A stretch of 53,631 nucleotides of DNA from Deltaproteobacteria bacterium (GTDB lineage: Bacteria; Desulfobacterota; Syntrophia; Syntrophales; UBA2210). The stretch spans positions 1 to 53,631 of the forward strand of contig JAFGBH010000043.1 in NCBI GenBank assembly GCA_016933215.1, given 5' to 3'. The notes below the pieces were generated by a model. It was given only the letters and a program-made list of their open reading frames with translations. It had not been told where the DNA came from and made no database searches. A program made the translations under genes and the position numbers. Below, piece after piece: positions 14,618-24,289 of this stretch; position 1 is the stretch's first letter, and each line of letters begins with the position of its first letter.

Positions 14618-16378
14618 TCACAATCTTCCGTTCATTTTCTTGAGCTTACGGGTAATGGTTGATGAATCGACACCCAGATAGGGCGAGGCCTTGCGGGCGC
14701 TTCCATGTCGCTTTACCGCACTCTGAATGAGCGACAACTCCACTTTTTCAAGATGCTCTTTCAGAGTCAAACCCGAATTAACCGACTCATACCGTGACCC
14801 GTCACAGAGTTCAAGGGGAAGGTGGTGAGGAAATACAACGTTGTCGGGCGTGACAACAATCAGCCGCTCGATTACATTCGATACCTCCCTGACATTTCCC
14901 GGCCACGAATATTGCAGGAGCATACTGAGCGCCTCTCTGCTCAGTATCCTGTCCGTTCCATGTTTTTGATTAAACTGATTGACAAAGAGATTAATGAGAT
15001 AGGGAATGTCATCGCGCCTCTCGCGGAGAGGAGGAATATAAATGGGAACCACATTCAGGCGGTAGTAAAGGTCGGCACGAAATTCCTTCTTTTCGATTAA
15101 GATCTTGAGATCCTGATTTGACGCACAGATGAGACGAACGTCGACCTTTTTAGGGACCGTTCCTCCCACACGGGTTATTTCAAAATTCTGCAGGACCCTG
15201 AGCAGCTTGGATTGCAATACCAGACTCATCGACTCGACTTCATCGAGAAAGAGGGTACCCCCGTTTGCAACTTCAAAGAGTCCCGTCTTCCCTTCCTTGC
15301 TCGCTCCCGTAAAGGCCCCCTTTTCATATCCAAAAAGTTCACTTTCCAGCAAGGTCTCAGGAATTGCCCCGCAATTAATCTTCACGAAAATCCCACTTTC
15401 CGAGCGATTCGACTGATCGTGTATCTCTTCGGCAATCCTGTCCTTCCCGACCCCCGTTTCTCCATATAACAGTACCGTTGCATCGGTTTTACTGACCCGT
15501 TCAACAAGATCATAAATCCGCAACATAGACTCGGATACCATAATGAGATCGCTCCCTCTCGTGGCGGACCGCTGGAGTTCCTGCAACTTCTCTTTATACG
15601 CCGATGTGAGCCCCAGCGAGGTCTCAAGACGCCGGTTCAGCTCGACCAGGTCTGTCATATCGCGTACATTGGTAACGATCATCTTGATAGTGCCCATCTC
15701 ATCATAGATCGGGTTACCGGTGACAAGAATCTCCTTTCCCGATTTCAGATTCTGTCGTATCGTAACGCTATCTCTGGTTTCCAGGACCTTAAGCGACACG
15801 CTCTCACTGTAAAACCCCTCCCTGACAAGATCCCTCATATTGCGCCCCATTACCTGCGAGGCCTGGATTCCGGTAATTTTTTCATAGGCAGAATTCACCC
15901 AGATGGTATTGGCATCCCCATCGGTCACATATATTCCGTCATAGGAAGATTCTATAATTGCCTTAATCTCCTCTGCGTATTCCCGCACTTCAAAAAGGTC
16001 CTTTGAGAGCTTCTCATATGCCTTCATTTCCTGGAACACGCCCATCACGCCCACCAATTTGTCATTACACATAATCGGCGTTCTCTGGGCTACCAGCGTG
16101 CGGCCACCATAGGTTGCAGGGACATTCAGCTGCGGCTTTCCCGTTTCTATAATCTTCTTATAACCGAGCCAGATATCATAAGCCATGTCGGCCATTTTGA
16201 TCGTATGTGGCACCACCTCGTCATGATAATCAAGAAGCTCCTTTGCCGCCTCGTTGGCAAATATAATGTACCCCTTTTTGTCGACTGCTATGATGCCGAA
16301 GTAGGTGGAATTGATTACCGCCTCACACATATCTTCGGCAGTCAGTTCCATCTCGGAATCATGATATTTTTTTATCAT
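14618..16378 (-). CDS. Sigma-54-dependent activator with two PAS domains
   Basis: Bacterial enhancer-binding protein, 586 residues. It contains PAS domain 1 (about 17-120), PAS domain 2 (about 138-245), a short coiled linker (245-272), an AAA+ ATPase (about 278-515) and a Fis-type helix-turn-helix (about 545-582). Walker A is GETGVGKD at 306-313, the sigma-54 contact loop GAFTGA is at 354-359, Walker B is GGTLFLDE, and the sensor/arginine region is FRADLYYRLNV. There is no receiver domain, so the signal is probably sensed by the PAS domains or a bound metabolite. The next genes downstream start from a -24/-12 promoter with twin palindromes, so this protein very likely activates the GABA operon. 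A GGAAGGA site precedes the ATG. Confidence 0.92.
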   Translation of the reverse strand: MIKKYHDSEMELTAEDMCEAVINSTYFGIIAVDKKGYIIFANEAAKELLDYHDEVVPHTIKMADMAYDIWLGYKKIIETGKPQLNVPATYGGRTLVAQRTPIMCNDKLVGVMGVFQEMKAYEKLSKDLFEVREYAEEIKAIIESSYDGIYVTDGDANTIWVNSAYEKITGIQASQVMGRNMRDLVREGFYSESVSLKVLETRDSVTIRQNLKSGKEILVTGNPIYDEMGTIKMIVTNVRDMTDLVELNRRLETSLGLTSAYKEKLQELQRSATRGSDLIMVSESMLRIYDLVERVSKTDATVLLYGETGVGKDRIAEEIHDQSNRSESGIFVKINCGAIPETLLESELFGYEKGAFTGASKEGKTGLFEVANGGTLFLDEVESMSLVLQSKLLRVLQNFEITRVGGTVPKKVDVRLICASNQDLKILIEKKEFRADLYYRLNVVPIYIPPLRERRDDIPYLINLFVNQFNQKHGTDRILSREALSMLLQYSWPGNVREVSNVIERLIVVTPDNVVFPHHLPLELCDGSRYESVNSGLTLKEHLEKVELSLIQSAVKRHGSARKASPYLGVDSSTITRKLKKMNGRL

Positions 16379-16626
16379 CTTCTACCATCCTTCCATTCTC
16401 TCGATTATTCTACGGACGCCACCTTATTAGATCATAGAGCGGCAGTCAATTAGAAAGTATCCACCAATACTTACAGAACGCGACAGCTGCTCTCTTAACT
16501 GAAACGCAACAAATATGCCACATTTCATGGAGTGATTGTATAAAGATATTTGACGAAGAAATACTTTTTGGATATAGTTCATCTCCTTCCACCGATATCA
16601 CGCACACTGTTAACAGGAGGCAGAAG

Positions 16627-17952
16627 ATGGCAAATGTACTATTGATCGGTAACGGTGCCCGGGAACACGTGATCGCCGAAGCCGTAATGCGCTCAAAACA
16701 TAACCCGAAGCTCTTTCCCTATATGAAATCAAACAATCCCGGCATAGCGTCGCTATCAGAGAGCACAACGATAGGAAGCTACAGCGACCTCGAGGGAATA
16801 AATATGTTTGCCCGGAAACACACTATCGATTTCGCCATAATCGGTCCCGAAGATCCTCTCGCTAACGGTGTGGTCGATTCACTCAATACCATCGGGATCC
16901 CTTCGGTGGGCCCCACAAAGGATCTGGCACGCCTGGAGACATCGAAAACCTTCACCAGAGATCTCCTGCAAAAATATACTATACCGGGCAACCCCCGATA
17001 CAGGGTCTTTTCCTCACTTGAAGGAATAAGAGACTTTATAGGTGAACTGGACGGTATCGTGATAAAACCGGACGGTCTCACGGGCGGCAAAGGCGTCATG
17101 GTGCAGGGAGATCATTTTGCAACGAGAGACGAGGCAATTGAAAAGTGCCGGGAAATTCTTGATGAACACTCATCGGTCATCGTGGAAGAGAAATTTGACG
17201 GCGAGGAATTTTCACTTCAGTGCCTCTGTGACGGCATCACGGTAGTTGCCACACCTCCCGTACAAGACCACAAGAGAAGATTCGTGGGAGACAAGGGGCC
17301 AAACACAGGGGGAATGGGTTCCTATTCGTTAGAGGATCACAGTCTTCCCTTCATGGAAAAGTCTGATATTGCGGTCGGCCTTGCCATCACGCAGAAAGTC
17401 GCCGAGGCAATCTATAAAGAAACGGGGGAATATTACAGGGGAGTCATGTACGGCGGATTTATCATCACAAAGAAGGGGGTACAGCTTCTGGAATATAATG
17501 CCCGTTTCGGAGACCCTGAAGCCATGAACATCCTGCCTCTTCTTAAAACAGACTTTATCGACATATGCCGGGCGATTATCACGGGAACCCTACAGGACAT
17601 CGAAATCGAGTTCGATACAAAGGCAACGGTCTGTAAGTACGTGGTTCCAAGAGGATACGGCCTTCCGAAAGATCATCCCGATGCCCGGTCAACCGCATCA
17701 AAAATTGAGGTCGATGATGTTCAGGATGTACATCTCTACTACTCATCGGTCGATAAAAGAGCAGACGGCCTCTACATGACGACGTCACGGGCCATCGGGG
17801 TGGTGGGAATCGCCCCCGATCTTGATGGTGCCGAAAGGAAAGCCGAGAAAGCGATATCGGCAATAAAGGGCTCCGTGGACCACAGGCCGGATGTGGGGAC
17901 AAAGGAATTGATAGAAAAGCGGATTCAACACATGAAAGAGATTCGAGGATAA
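16627..17952 (+). CDS. purD: Phosphoribosylamine-glycine ligase
   Basis: ATP-grasp enzyme of de novo purine synthesis (GAR synthetase), 441 residues. It makes GAR from phosphoribosylamine, glycine and ATP. The N-terminal LLIGNGAREHVIAEA nucleotide-fold start, DFAIIGPEDPLANGVVD, IVIKPDGLTGGKGVMV (ATP-binding Lys loop), the PNTGGMGSY motif and LEYNARFGDPEA (metal-binding) are all visible. AGGAGG precedes the ATG. It is the first gene of a plus-strand purine cluster, divergent from the sigma-54 activator across a 248-base gap. purH follows after 18 bases. Confidence 0.95.
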   Translation: MANVLLIGNGAREHVIAEAVMRSKHNPKLFPYMKSNNPGIASLSESTTIGSYSDLEGINMFARKHTIDFAIIGPEDPLANGVVDSLNTIGIPSVGPTKDLARLETSKTFTRDLLQKYTIPGNPRYRVFSSLEGIRDFIGELDGIVIKPDGLTGGKGVMVQGDHFATRDEAIEKCREILDEHSSVIVEEKFDGEEFSLQCLCDGITVVATPPVQDHKRRFVGDKGPNTGGMGSYSLEDHSLPFMEKSDIAVGLAITQKVAEAIYKETGEYYRGVMYGGFIITKKGVQLLEYNARFGDPEAMNILPLLKTDFIDICRAIITGTLQDIEIEFDTKATVCKYVVPRGYGLPKDHPDARSTASKIEVDDVQDVHLYYSSVDKRADGLYMTTSRAIGVVGIAPDLDGAERKAEKAISAIKGSVDHRPDVGTKELIEKRIQHMKEIRG

Positions 17953-17970
17953 ACCAAAGGAGAGAATGGA

Positions 17971-19536
17971 ATGGCAAACAAGATTACGAGGGCGCTCATC
18001 AGTGTGACCGATAAAAGCGGCATTGTGGAATTTGCGAAGGAACTGAAAAGGTTTGACGTGGAGATACTATCAACGGGCGGAACGGCGGTGCAGTTGAGAG
18101 AAGGCGGAGTTGACGTGATTGACGTTTCAGATTACACCGGGTTTCCCGAGATGATGGACGGACGATTAAAAACACTGCATCCCAAGATTCACGGCGGGCT
18201 TCTCGCACTCAGGGACAATGAGGCACACATGGAGGCCCTGAAGAAACAGAATATCGGCCTTATCGATATGGTGGTTATCAACCTTTACAAATTCGAGGAT
18301 ACCGTGGCAAAACCCGACTGCTCACTCGATGAGGCAATCGAAAATATCGATATCGGCGGTCCCACCATGCTCCGCGCCGCCGCCAAAAATCATCATTTTG
18401 TCACCGTGGTGACGGACCCGGAGGATTACTCAACAGTACTCAAGGAAATGGAAGAGCGAGGCGGCGCAATCTCGGAAGAGACAAATTTTGCCCTCGCCAC
18501 GAAGACCTTTCAGCTCACCGCCCGATACGACGCGGCAATTTCCAACTACCTGGGGAGTATCACCCTGAAGGAAGAAAAAAGGGAGTTTCCCGACACCTAC
18601 ACGGTCCAGTTCGAAAAGATTCAGGATCTCCGTTACGGCGAGAATCCGCATCAGAAGGCCGTCTTTTACGGGGAGAGAGACCTTTCTCTCTCATCGATAC
18701 CGAATGCCCGGCAGTTGCAAGGCAAGGAACTCTCTTACAATAACATTATGGACAGTGACGCGGCGTGGCAGATGGTAACCGAATTTACCTTACCCACCGC
18801 TATTATCATGAAACATTCCAATCCCTGCGGTGCGGCAACCTCTGCCGGTGACATTAAAGAGGCCTATATAAAGGCACTGCAAACCGATCCCGTATCCGCC
18901 TTCGGAGGAATCGTAAGCTTCAACAGGCCCGTGGACAGAGAAACGGCAGAAGAACTGGCAAAGATATTCCTCGAGGTCATCATAGCCCCCGGTTTCGACA
19001 GAGAGGCCCTGGAAATTCTGGGAGCAAAAAAGAACGTTCGGCTCTTGGCAACACTGCCGCCGAAGGGTTCAAGGGCGGGAGAACTTGATTTCAGAAGAGT
19101 CGCCGGCGGTCTCCTGGTTCAGGAGAGGGACCTGGGGGGCGACAATATACGAAATGCACAGGTGGTGACAAAACGAAGGCCCACGGAAGAGGAGTATCAG
19201 GCCCTCGACTTCGCCTGGAAGGTGGTAAAGAACGTTAAATCGAATGCCATCGTTTTTACAACCAAAGACCAGCTTGTGGCAGTGGGGGCAGGACAGATGA
19301 GCAGGGTCGATTCGGTAAAGATAGCCATCATGAAGGCAAATATGCCCACAAAAGGGACAGTACTCGCCTCCGACGCATTTTTCCCCTTCCGCGACGGCGT
19401 GGATATTGCCGCCGAGGCAGGTGTCACTGCAATTGTACAGCCGGGAGGCTCCATACGCGACGAGGAATCCATAACAGCGGCCGACGAACACGATATCGCC
19501 ATGATATTCACGTGGAAAAGGCATTTCAGACACTAA
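17971..19536 (+). CDS. purH: Bifunctional AICAR transformylase / IMP cyclohydrolase
   Basis: Catalyses the last two steps of IMP synthesis, 521 residues. The N-terminal MGS-like cyclohydrolase domain starts ALISVTDKSGIVEFAKEL and holds GGTAVQLREGG, PEMMDGRLKTLHPKIHGGLL and IDIGGPTMLRAAAKN. The transformylase domain contains RYGENPHQKA, the catalytic KHSNPCGAA and SDAFFPFRDGVD. An AAAGGAG site stands 9-10 bases before the ATG. Length is normal. It is 18 bases downstream of purD and certainly in the same transcript. Confidence 0.96.
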   Translation: MANKITRALISVTDKSGIVEFAKELKRFDVEILSTGGTAVQLREGGVDVIDVSDYTGFPEMMDGRLKTLHPKIHGGLLALRDNEAHMEALKKQNIGLIDMVVINLYKFEDTVAKPDCSLDEAIENIDIGGPTMLRAAAKNHHFVTVVTDPEDYSTVLKEMEERGGAISEETNFALATKTFQLTARYDAAISNYLGSITLKEEKREFPDTYTVQFEKIQDLRYGENPHQKAVFYGERDLSLSSIPNARQLQGKELSYNNIMDSDAAWQMVTEFTLPTAIIMKHSNPCGAATSAGDIKEAYIKALQTDPVSAFGGIVSFNRPVDRETAEELAKIFLEVIIAPGFDREALEILGAKKNVRLLATLPPKGSRAGELDFRRVAGGLLVQERDLGGDNIRNAQVVTKRRPTEEEYQALDFAWKVVKNVKSNAIVFTTKDQLVAVGAGQMSRVDSVKIAIMKANMPTKGTVLASDAFFPFRDGVDIAAEAGVTAIVQPGGSIRDEESITAADEHDIAMIFTWKRHFRH

Positions 19537-19643
19537 AAGAACAGTTTGAAGTTTGAAAACAGCAGTTTCGTAATCAATAGTTGCCTGATACGTCAGGCGC
19601 GGCGGCAGTAGGCAGCTGATACATCAACGGGCTACAGAACCTT

Positions 19644-19756
19644 GGAGCTCCCCGCAACAAGTTGCGGAGAATCTCCGATTGTTAAAGAAGATGTTAGTTT
19701 TTCATTCGCTCGCTCACCCCGCTGCAAGCAGCGAGGAATGTGCTCACTGTTCAATT
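19644..19756 (+). repeat. Intergenic hairpin repeat, copy A (short form)
   Basis: Short form of a repeat seen five times in this window. The left module is GAGCTCCCCGCAAC-AA-GTTGCGG followed by AATCTCCGATTGTTAA. The right module is TTCGCTCGCT, then CCCCGCTGCAAGCAGCG, then a TTCAATTCAA-like end. Both modules can fold into hairpins. It fills most of the 255-base gap between purH and purE and may also end or stabilise the purDH transcript. Confidence 0.85.
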
Positions 19757-19791
19757 CAATGACTGCTTGTTAAAAAAGGGGATCGCCAATT

Positions 19792-20289
19792 ATGGACAAA
19801 AAATCCAATCTTCTTGTCAGTGTTGTTATCGGAAGCGATTCTGATCTTCCCATAATGAAAGAGTCGGTCTCCATTCTGGAGAAACTGGATATTCCGCACG
19901 AAGTTTTCCTCACCTCCGCCCATCGCTCACCGGAAAGAACACTCTCCTTCGCAAAGAAAGCGGCAAAAAGGGGAATAAAGATCATTATCGTGGGAGCCGG
20001 GGCTGCTGCTCATCTCGCAGGCGTCATCGCATCCAACACACATCTTCCCGTGATCGGAGTTCCCATCGATTCTTCACCCTTGAATGGTCTCGACGCCCTC
20101 TTGTCAACCCTTCAGATGCCTGGCGGTGTTCCCGTTGCCACAATGGCGATAGGAAAATCGGGGGCGAAAAACGCCGCGCTTCTGGCCGCCAGAATACTCG
20201 CACTGGAAGATAATAATCTCCGGAAGAAACTGGATGCGTACGTCAAAGCTATGGCAGAAACCATCGAAGAAAAACAGAAAAATCTCTAA
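19792..20289 (+). CDS. purE: N5-carboxyaminoimidazole ribonucleotide mutase
   Basis: Purine-synthesis mutase converting N5-CAIR to CAIR, 165 residues (normal for class I PurE). It shows VVIGSDSDLPIMKE, the catalytic-His segment FLTSAHRSPERT, IVGAGAAAHLAGVIAS and LDALLSTLQMPGGVPVATMAIGKSGAKNAA. It begins with ATG after a weak upstream AAAAAGGGG site following the repeat copy. No purK lies in the window. It ends directly against tsaC (no gap), suggesting co-translation. Confidence 0.95.
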   Translation: MDKKSNLLVSVVIGSDSDLPIMKESVSILEKLDIPHEVFLTSAHRSPERTLSFAKKAAKRGIKIIIVGAGAAAHLAGVIASNTHLPVIGVPIDSSPLNGLDALLSTLQMPGGVPVATMAIGKSGAKNAALLAARILALEDNNLRKKLDAYVKAMAETIEEKQKNL

Positions 20290-20931
20290 ATGCCGAAAAT
20301 TATAAAAATAGATCCCCTCTATCCCGAGCCATCTCTGATAGAAAAAGCAACGGGAATCCTGAAGCGAGGGGGTGTTATTGCCTACCCCACAGAGACATTC
20401 TACGGGCTCGGAGGCGATGCGACAAATGAAAGGGCAATCAAAAAAATCTACACCATCAAGGGGAGGGAAGACAGAAAGCCGATCTCAATCATTATCGGTT
20501 CGGCACAAGATGTTGATACTTTTGCCATAAACATCAGCGAGGGAAGCAGAAAACTGATGGAAAGGTTATGGCCGGGGGGATTGACCCTCGTATTCAAAGC
20601 ATCCCCTACTATCCCGGAAATGCTCACAGCAGAGGCGGGAACAATCGGTATCAGATACTCCAGTCACGCCATTGCCGCAGATCTGGCTCGCAATCTCCCG
20701 GGAGCCCTCAGTGCAACCAGTGCAAACATATCGGGGGAAAAAGAATGTACATCGGCCGGTGAGGTAATTAATACCCTGGGTGACAGGATAGATGCGATCA
20801 TCGATGGCGGCATTACACCGGGGGAATTGGGATCCACCATCGTCGATGTATCGAAGGAACCACCCGTTATCCTGAGAGAAGGCATCATACCTTCATCTCT
20901 GATAGATGAAATTATTGGGTGCAGTCCCTAA
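20290..20931 (+). CDS. tsaC: Threonylcarbamoyl-AMP synthase (YrdC/Sua5 family)
   Basis: Makes threonylcarbamoyl-AMP from threonine, bicarbonate and ATP for t6A37 modification of ANN-decoding tRNAs. 213 residues, single YrdC domain without the extra Sua5 C-terminal domain. Signatures: GGVIAYPTETFYGLGGDATN, IYTIKGREDRKPISII, LWPGGLTLVFKA, IGIRYSSHAIA and ALSATSANISGE. The ATG follows purE's stop with no spacer. Confidence 0.93.
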   Translation: MPKIIKIDPLYPEPSLIEKATGILKRGGVIAYPTETFYGLGGDATNERAIKKIYTIKGREDRKPISIIIGSAQDVDTFAINISEGSRKLMERLWPGGLTLVFKASPTIPEMLTAEAGTIGIRYSSHAIAADLARNLPGALSATSANISGEKECTSAGEVINTLGDRIDAIIDGGITPGELGSTIVDVSKEPPVILREGIIPSSLIDEIIGCSP

Positions 20932-20952
20932 ATAAAAAGGGGGAAATCTACC

Positions 20953-22326
20953 ATGCAAGAAGCTGAAAAATATGCCCACAAGATAGTGAAAAAGCTTCGG
21001 ATCAGACTGCCTGATTTACCGAGCGCCTTTGGAAGAGTCGCCATGGAACTCGGCAATCAGGGGGCTATGCTGGGAGACATCAGAAAGGTGCATGTAACCT
21101 CTCATTATATAACCCGCGATATCATCATTTTTTTCGACAAAGAAAAACAAATCTCTGACTCTGTCTTCGCCATAGAAAAGCTCAAGGGGTACAGGGTACT
21201 TTCCATCGATGATGTGGTCATGGAGATCCATGAGGGAGGAAAAATTGCCATGACCCCCCGGGTTAAGATGGAAACATTGAGTGATCTGAGAATGATTTAT
21301 ACCCCCGGCGTCGCGCAGGCATGCAACTATATACTGGAAAATCCCGAAGCGGCCCGCAAATATACGTCGATCGGGAATACTGTCTGCATAGCGACCAACG
21401 GCTCCGCCGTCCTCGGTCTGGGCAATATCGGTGTTCTGGCGGGAATGCCCGTTATGGAAGGCAAGTCGGTCATACTCAATAAAATGGCCGGTGTAAGCTG
21501 TATCCCGATACTGATAGACAGCAACGATGCCGACCGAATCGTCGATACCCTCGAGACTATATCGAAGACCTTCGGGATCATCATGATCGAAGACATCGGG
21601 GCACCGCTCTGCTTTGAAGTCGAGGAAAAATTGGAGGAGAGAGTTTCCATTCCTGTCTTTCACGACGATCAGCATGGTACTGCAACGGTAATCCTCGCAG
21701 CCCTTATAAAAACGCTGAAAGTGACAGGAAAGAAGATGGAAAAGGTTCGAATCATCATAAACGGAGCCGGTGCCGCAGGCATTGCAACCTGCAGAATGCT
21801 TCTCGAATACGGCTTTATGAACATCGTCATCTGTGACAGAAAGGGGGCTCTTTACAGAGGCAGGAAAGAAAATATGAACCCCTACAAGAAGGCCATCGCC
21901 GCTCTCACGAACGAGGCATGCGAGAGAGGAACACTCAAAGAGGTAATAGAAAAAAAAGATATATTTATCGGAGTCTCTTCACCCAATCTTGTCTCGAAAG
22001 ATATGGTGCGAAGCATGAACAAAGCCCCTATCGTCTTTGCCCTCGCAAACCCGGTACCCGAGATATTCATCCAGGATGCCACCGATGCAGGAGCTGCCAT
22101 GGCCCTCGACGGAAGAACGATTAACAACTGCCTCGTATTCCCCGGCCTTATTCGCGGAGCCCTTGACGCCTGTGCGTCACGGATCACCTATTCCATGAAA
22201 TTTCGTGCCGCAGAGGTGTTGGCGTCCCTGGCGGGCAAGCATGAAATTGTTCCTAATTTTATGCTCCAGACGATTCACCGAAGGATTGCCGAGGAGGTCA
22301 GAGGTGCCGCTCTCGAGACATGTTGA
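20953..22326 (+). CDS. NAD(P)-dependent malic enzyme with N-terminal ACT-like domain
   Basis: Oxidative decarboxylation of malate to pyruvate, 457 residues. Residues about 10-75 resemble an ACT regulatory domain (RLPDLPSAFGRVAMELGNQGAMLGDI). The malic enzyme core follows: MIYTPGVAQACNYI (catalytic Tyr), TNGSAVLGLGNIG, PVMEGKSVILNKMAGV (catalytic Lys), IEDIGAPLCFEVEE and FHDDQHGTATV (metal ligands), then the nucleotide site INGAGAAGIAT. The ACT-like start suggests allosteric control by a small ligand, possibly an amino acid. The gene is last in the purD-to-malic-enzyme run and meets the potassium channel gene tail to tail. mdh is 13 kb away. Confidence 0.93.
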   Translation: MQEAEKYAHKIVKKLRIRLPDLPSAFGRVAMELGNQGAMLGDIRKVHVTSHYITRDIIIFFDKEKQISDSVFAIEKLKGYRVLSIDDVVMEIHEGGKIAMTPRVKMETLSDLRMIYTPGVAQACNYILENPEAARKYTSIGNTVCIATNGSAVLGLGNIGVLAGMPVMEGKSVILNKMAGVSCIPILIDSNDADRIVDTLETISKTFGIIMIEDIGAPLCFEVEEKLEERVSIPVFHDDQHGTATVILAALIKTLKVTGKKMEKVRIIINGAGAAGIATCRMLLEYGFMNIVICDRKGALYRGRKENMNPYKKAIAALTNEACERGTLKEVIEKKDIFIGVSSPNLVSKDMVRSMNKAPIVFALANPVPEIFIQDATDAGAAMALDGRTINNCLVFPGLIRGALDACASRITYSMKFRAAEVLASLAGKHEIVPNFMLQTIHRRIAEEVRGAALETC

Positions 22327-22358
22327 CCGATGGTACATTCCGCTTCCGAATTACCCGA

Positions 22359-23357
22359 TCATGCCTGACAGATTTCCGAAAAATCCGCCAGATTCTTTTC
22401 CTCGCCGAGGGCGATCAGTTTATCCATCTTTTCTATTATATAGGAAGCAGCCGGATTGAATATCATTTTCCCCGACTCCTTTTTTACTGCCACGACGATG
22501 AGCCCATATTTCTGTCGTAATCCCGACTCCTCAAGCGTCTTCCCCACGGGAGCAGAATTGTCGCATACTGTCAGTTCCTCCATGCGAAGTTCCAGAGACT
22601 GACGCTGCGTCGTCAATTCTATAAAATCGAGCATGTCGGGTTTGAGAATCGCCATGACCATCCTCATAGCGCCTTCTTTGTAGGGAGACATAACCCTGTC
22701 CGCCCCTACCTTCATGAGTCTGTGTTCCGAGGCATCATCCTCTGACCTTGAGAGAACGAAGATATCAGGATTTTTCTCTTTTGCAGCAAGGATTACATAG
22801 AGGTTGTGTGCATCCGTCGGGAGGGCGCAGACTATCCCCTTTGCCCGCTCGACACCGGCATCGATAAGTGTTTTATCCTCTGCGGCACTCCCCTTTATAT
22901 AGAAAAACTCTTCCTCGGCAATCTCCAAGATGACAGCGGGGTCATTCTCTATCACGACAAACTCGATACCTTCGCGGGACAGTTCTCTACATATCAGGCA
23001 GCCCATCTTCCCAAATCCACAAATGATGTAATGCCCGTTCATCTTTTTTATCTGTCTTTCCAATTTGCCCCTCCCAAAAATCTGGCTCAGCCGACCCTCA
23101 AGAAAATATTCCATTGCCAGCGCAAAGGTATAGGCCATTGCACCAACACCAAAAACTATGAGAAAAATGGCAAAGAGTCTCCCCTCCATGCTTCTGGGGT
23201 AATAATCTCCATACCCCACAGTACCGAGAGTGACGATCGTTGCATAGAACGATTCAAGAATCGACCACCCCTCAATGAGATGGTACCCCACGGTTCCCGT
23301 CACAACGATGAGGAAGAGAATAGCAAAGGCATATCTGATTTTACGTTCCTGGATCAA
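22359..23357 (-). CDS. Potassium channel with RCK (TrkA-N) domain, TTG start
   Basis: Two-helix K+ channel fused to a cytoplasmic regulator of K+ conductance domain, about 332 residues. Membrane helix 1 is at about 9-27, the pore helix and filter TVGYGD at 46-51, and helix 2 follows RSMEGRLFAIFLIVFGVGAMAYTFA. The RCK domain shows IICGFGKMGCLICREL and an NAD/ligand-binding fold, ending in a TrkA-C-like region. The frame stays open 66 codons further upstream, into the DUF3426 gene, but those residues are not channel-like. A TTG at 23355-23357 after GGGGGG is the best start, 34 bases past the upstream gene's stop. It resembles MthK-type channels. Confidence 0.88.
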   Translation of the reverse strand: MIQERKIRYAFAILFLIVVTGTVGYHLIEGWSILESFYATIVTLGTVGYGDYYPRSMEGRLFAIFLIVFGVGAMAYTFALAMEYFLEGRLSQIFGRGKLERQIKKMNGHYIICGFGKMGCLICRELSREGIEFVVIENDPAVILEIAEEEFFYIKGSAAEDKTLIDAGVERAKGIVCALPTDAHNLYVILAAKEKNPDIFVLSRSEDDASEHRLMKVGADRVMSPYKEGAMRMVMAILKPDMLDFIELTTQRQSLELRMEELTVCDNSAPVGKTLEESGLRQKYGLIVVAVKKESGKMIFNPAASYIIEKMDKLIALGEEKNLADFSEICQA

Positions 23358-23391
23358 GCAGCCCCCCTGAAAAGTTACAGGATACCTTCCT

Positions 23392-24285
23392 TTACCATTT
23401 CTCTTCTTCCACACCTGCAAGTTCAACGGTAAATTCGCTGGCGCCTTCGGCAGGATTGGTAAATACCAGCATAAAGGGTATCTTTCCCCCGTAGGGTATA
23501 TCCTTGTTGGGAAAACCGCTCCCGTAAGGATTCGAAAGCTCCTGCCTGATTTCAATCTCTGTCAGGTTTGACAACTCCTCATCGCTGATGATAGTGCCAC
23601 AGTATGATTCCACTTCCATAATAGAATCACCCGACCCATTGAGCACCTTTCCTCTGACCCTGATCTTGGAAACGGAATAGTCGTTGTTATTGACGGCAAT
23701 CCCTTCAACCACGAGGAGATTGCCGATCACCCAGTTTTCTATATATTTTTCTTCTATATCAGTGATCTCTACGGCCGATTTTTCTACATCAACGCCCTGG
23801 CTTTCCTCATCAGTTCCTACAATCCTCTCGAAAACGGGAAGTGTCTTAATCCTGTCGACAACTCTCATTCTAAAATCAGGGAAGAGCCACATATAAACAC
23901 CCCCCACAACGAGAATCACAACGATGAGATAGGCAACGAGTTCAGGAGGCGACCAGAGCACCTTTTTCTTCTTGAGCGTTATTTTCTCTTCCGGGGGTTC
24001 ATCTCTTTCTTCGGGAGCGTAAATATCTTCGATTTTTTCACTTATTTTCCCTTCGCCACCCTTCTGAATTTCATCGATGATCACGCTCAAATCATCTAAA
24101 ATCTGTTCATCCTCTTCTTCCTCCGGCTCAACCAGACCCACGGGGGGGGAAGTACTATCTGCCGAGGGATTCTCCTGGAAAAAGACATTTTCGCAGCGGG
24201 TACACCGTACCCAGAACCCCTCACCTTCGATCGTGCTTTCATCGAAGTTATATTTCGTCTCGCACCTTTCGCATTGTATGATCAA
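23392..24285 (-). CDS. Zinc-ribbon (MJ0042) protein with membrane anchor and DUF3426 domain
   Basis: A 297-residue protein. It opens with the MJ0042-type zinc ribbon MIIQCERCETKYNFDESTIEGEGFWVRCTRC (two CxxC pairs). An acidic linker of about 75 residues follows, then KKKK and one membrane helix at about residues 116-135. The outer C-terminal part is typical of DUF3426 (WVIGNLLVVEGIAVNNNDYSVSKIRVRG). The ribbon would be cytoplasmic and the DUF3426 domain periplasmic. Function is unknown; such proteins are common in Desulfobacterota. It lies 4 bases after hpt. Confidence 0.88.
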   Translation of the reverse strand: MIIQCERCETKYNFDESTIEGEGFWVRCTRCENVFFQENPSADSTSPPVGLVEPEEEEDEQILDDLSVIIDEIQKGGEGKISEKIEDIYAPEERDEPPEEKITLKKKKVLWSPPELVAYLIVVILVVGGVYMWLFPDFRMRVVDRIKTLPVFERIVGTDEESQGVDVEKSAVEITDIEEKYIENWVIGNLLVVEGIAVNNNDYSVSKIRVRGKVLNGSGDSIMEVESYCGTIISDEELSNLTEIEIRQELSNPYGSGFPNKDIPYGGKIPFMLVFTNPAEGASEFTVELAGVEEEKW

Positions 24286-24289
24286 ATTA

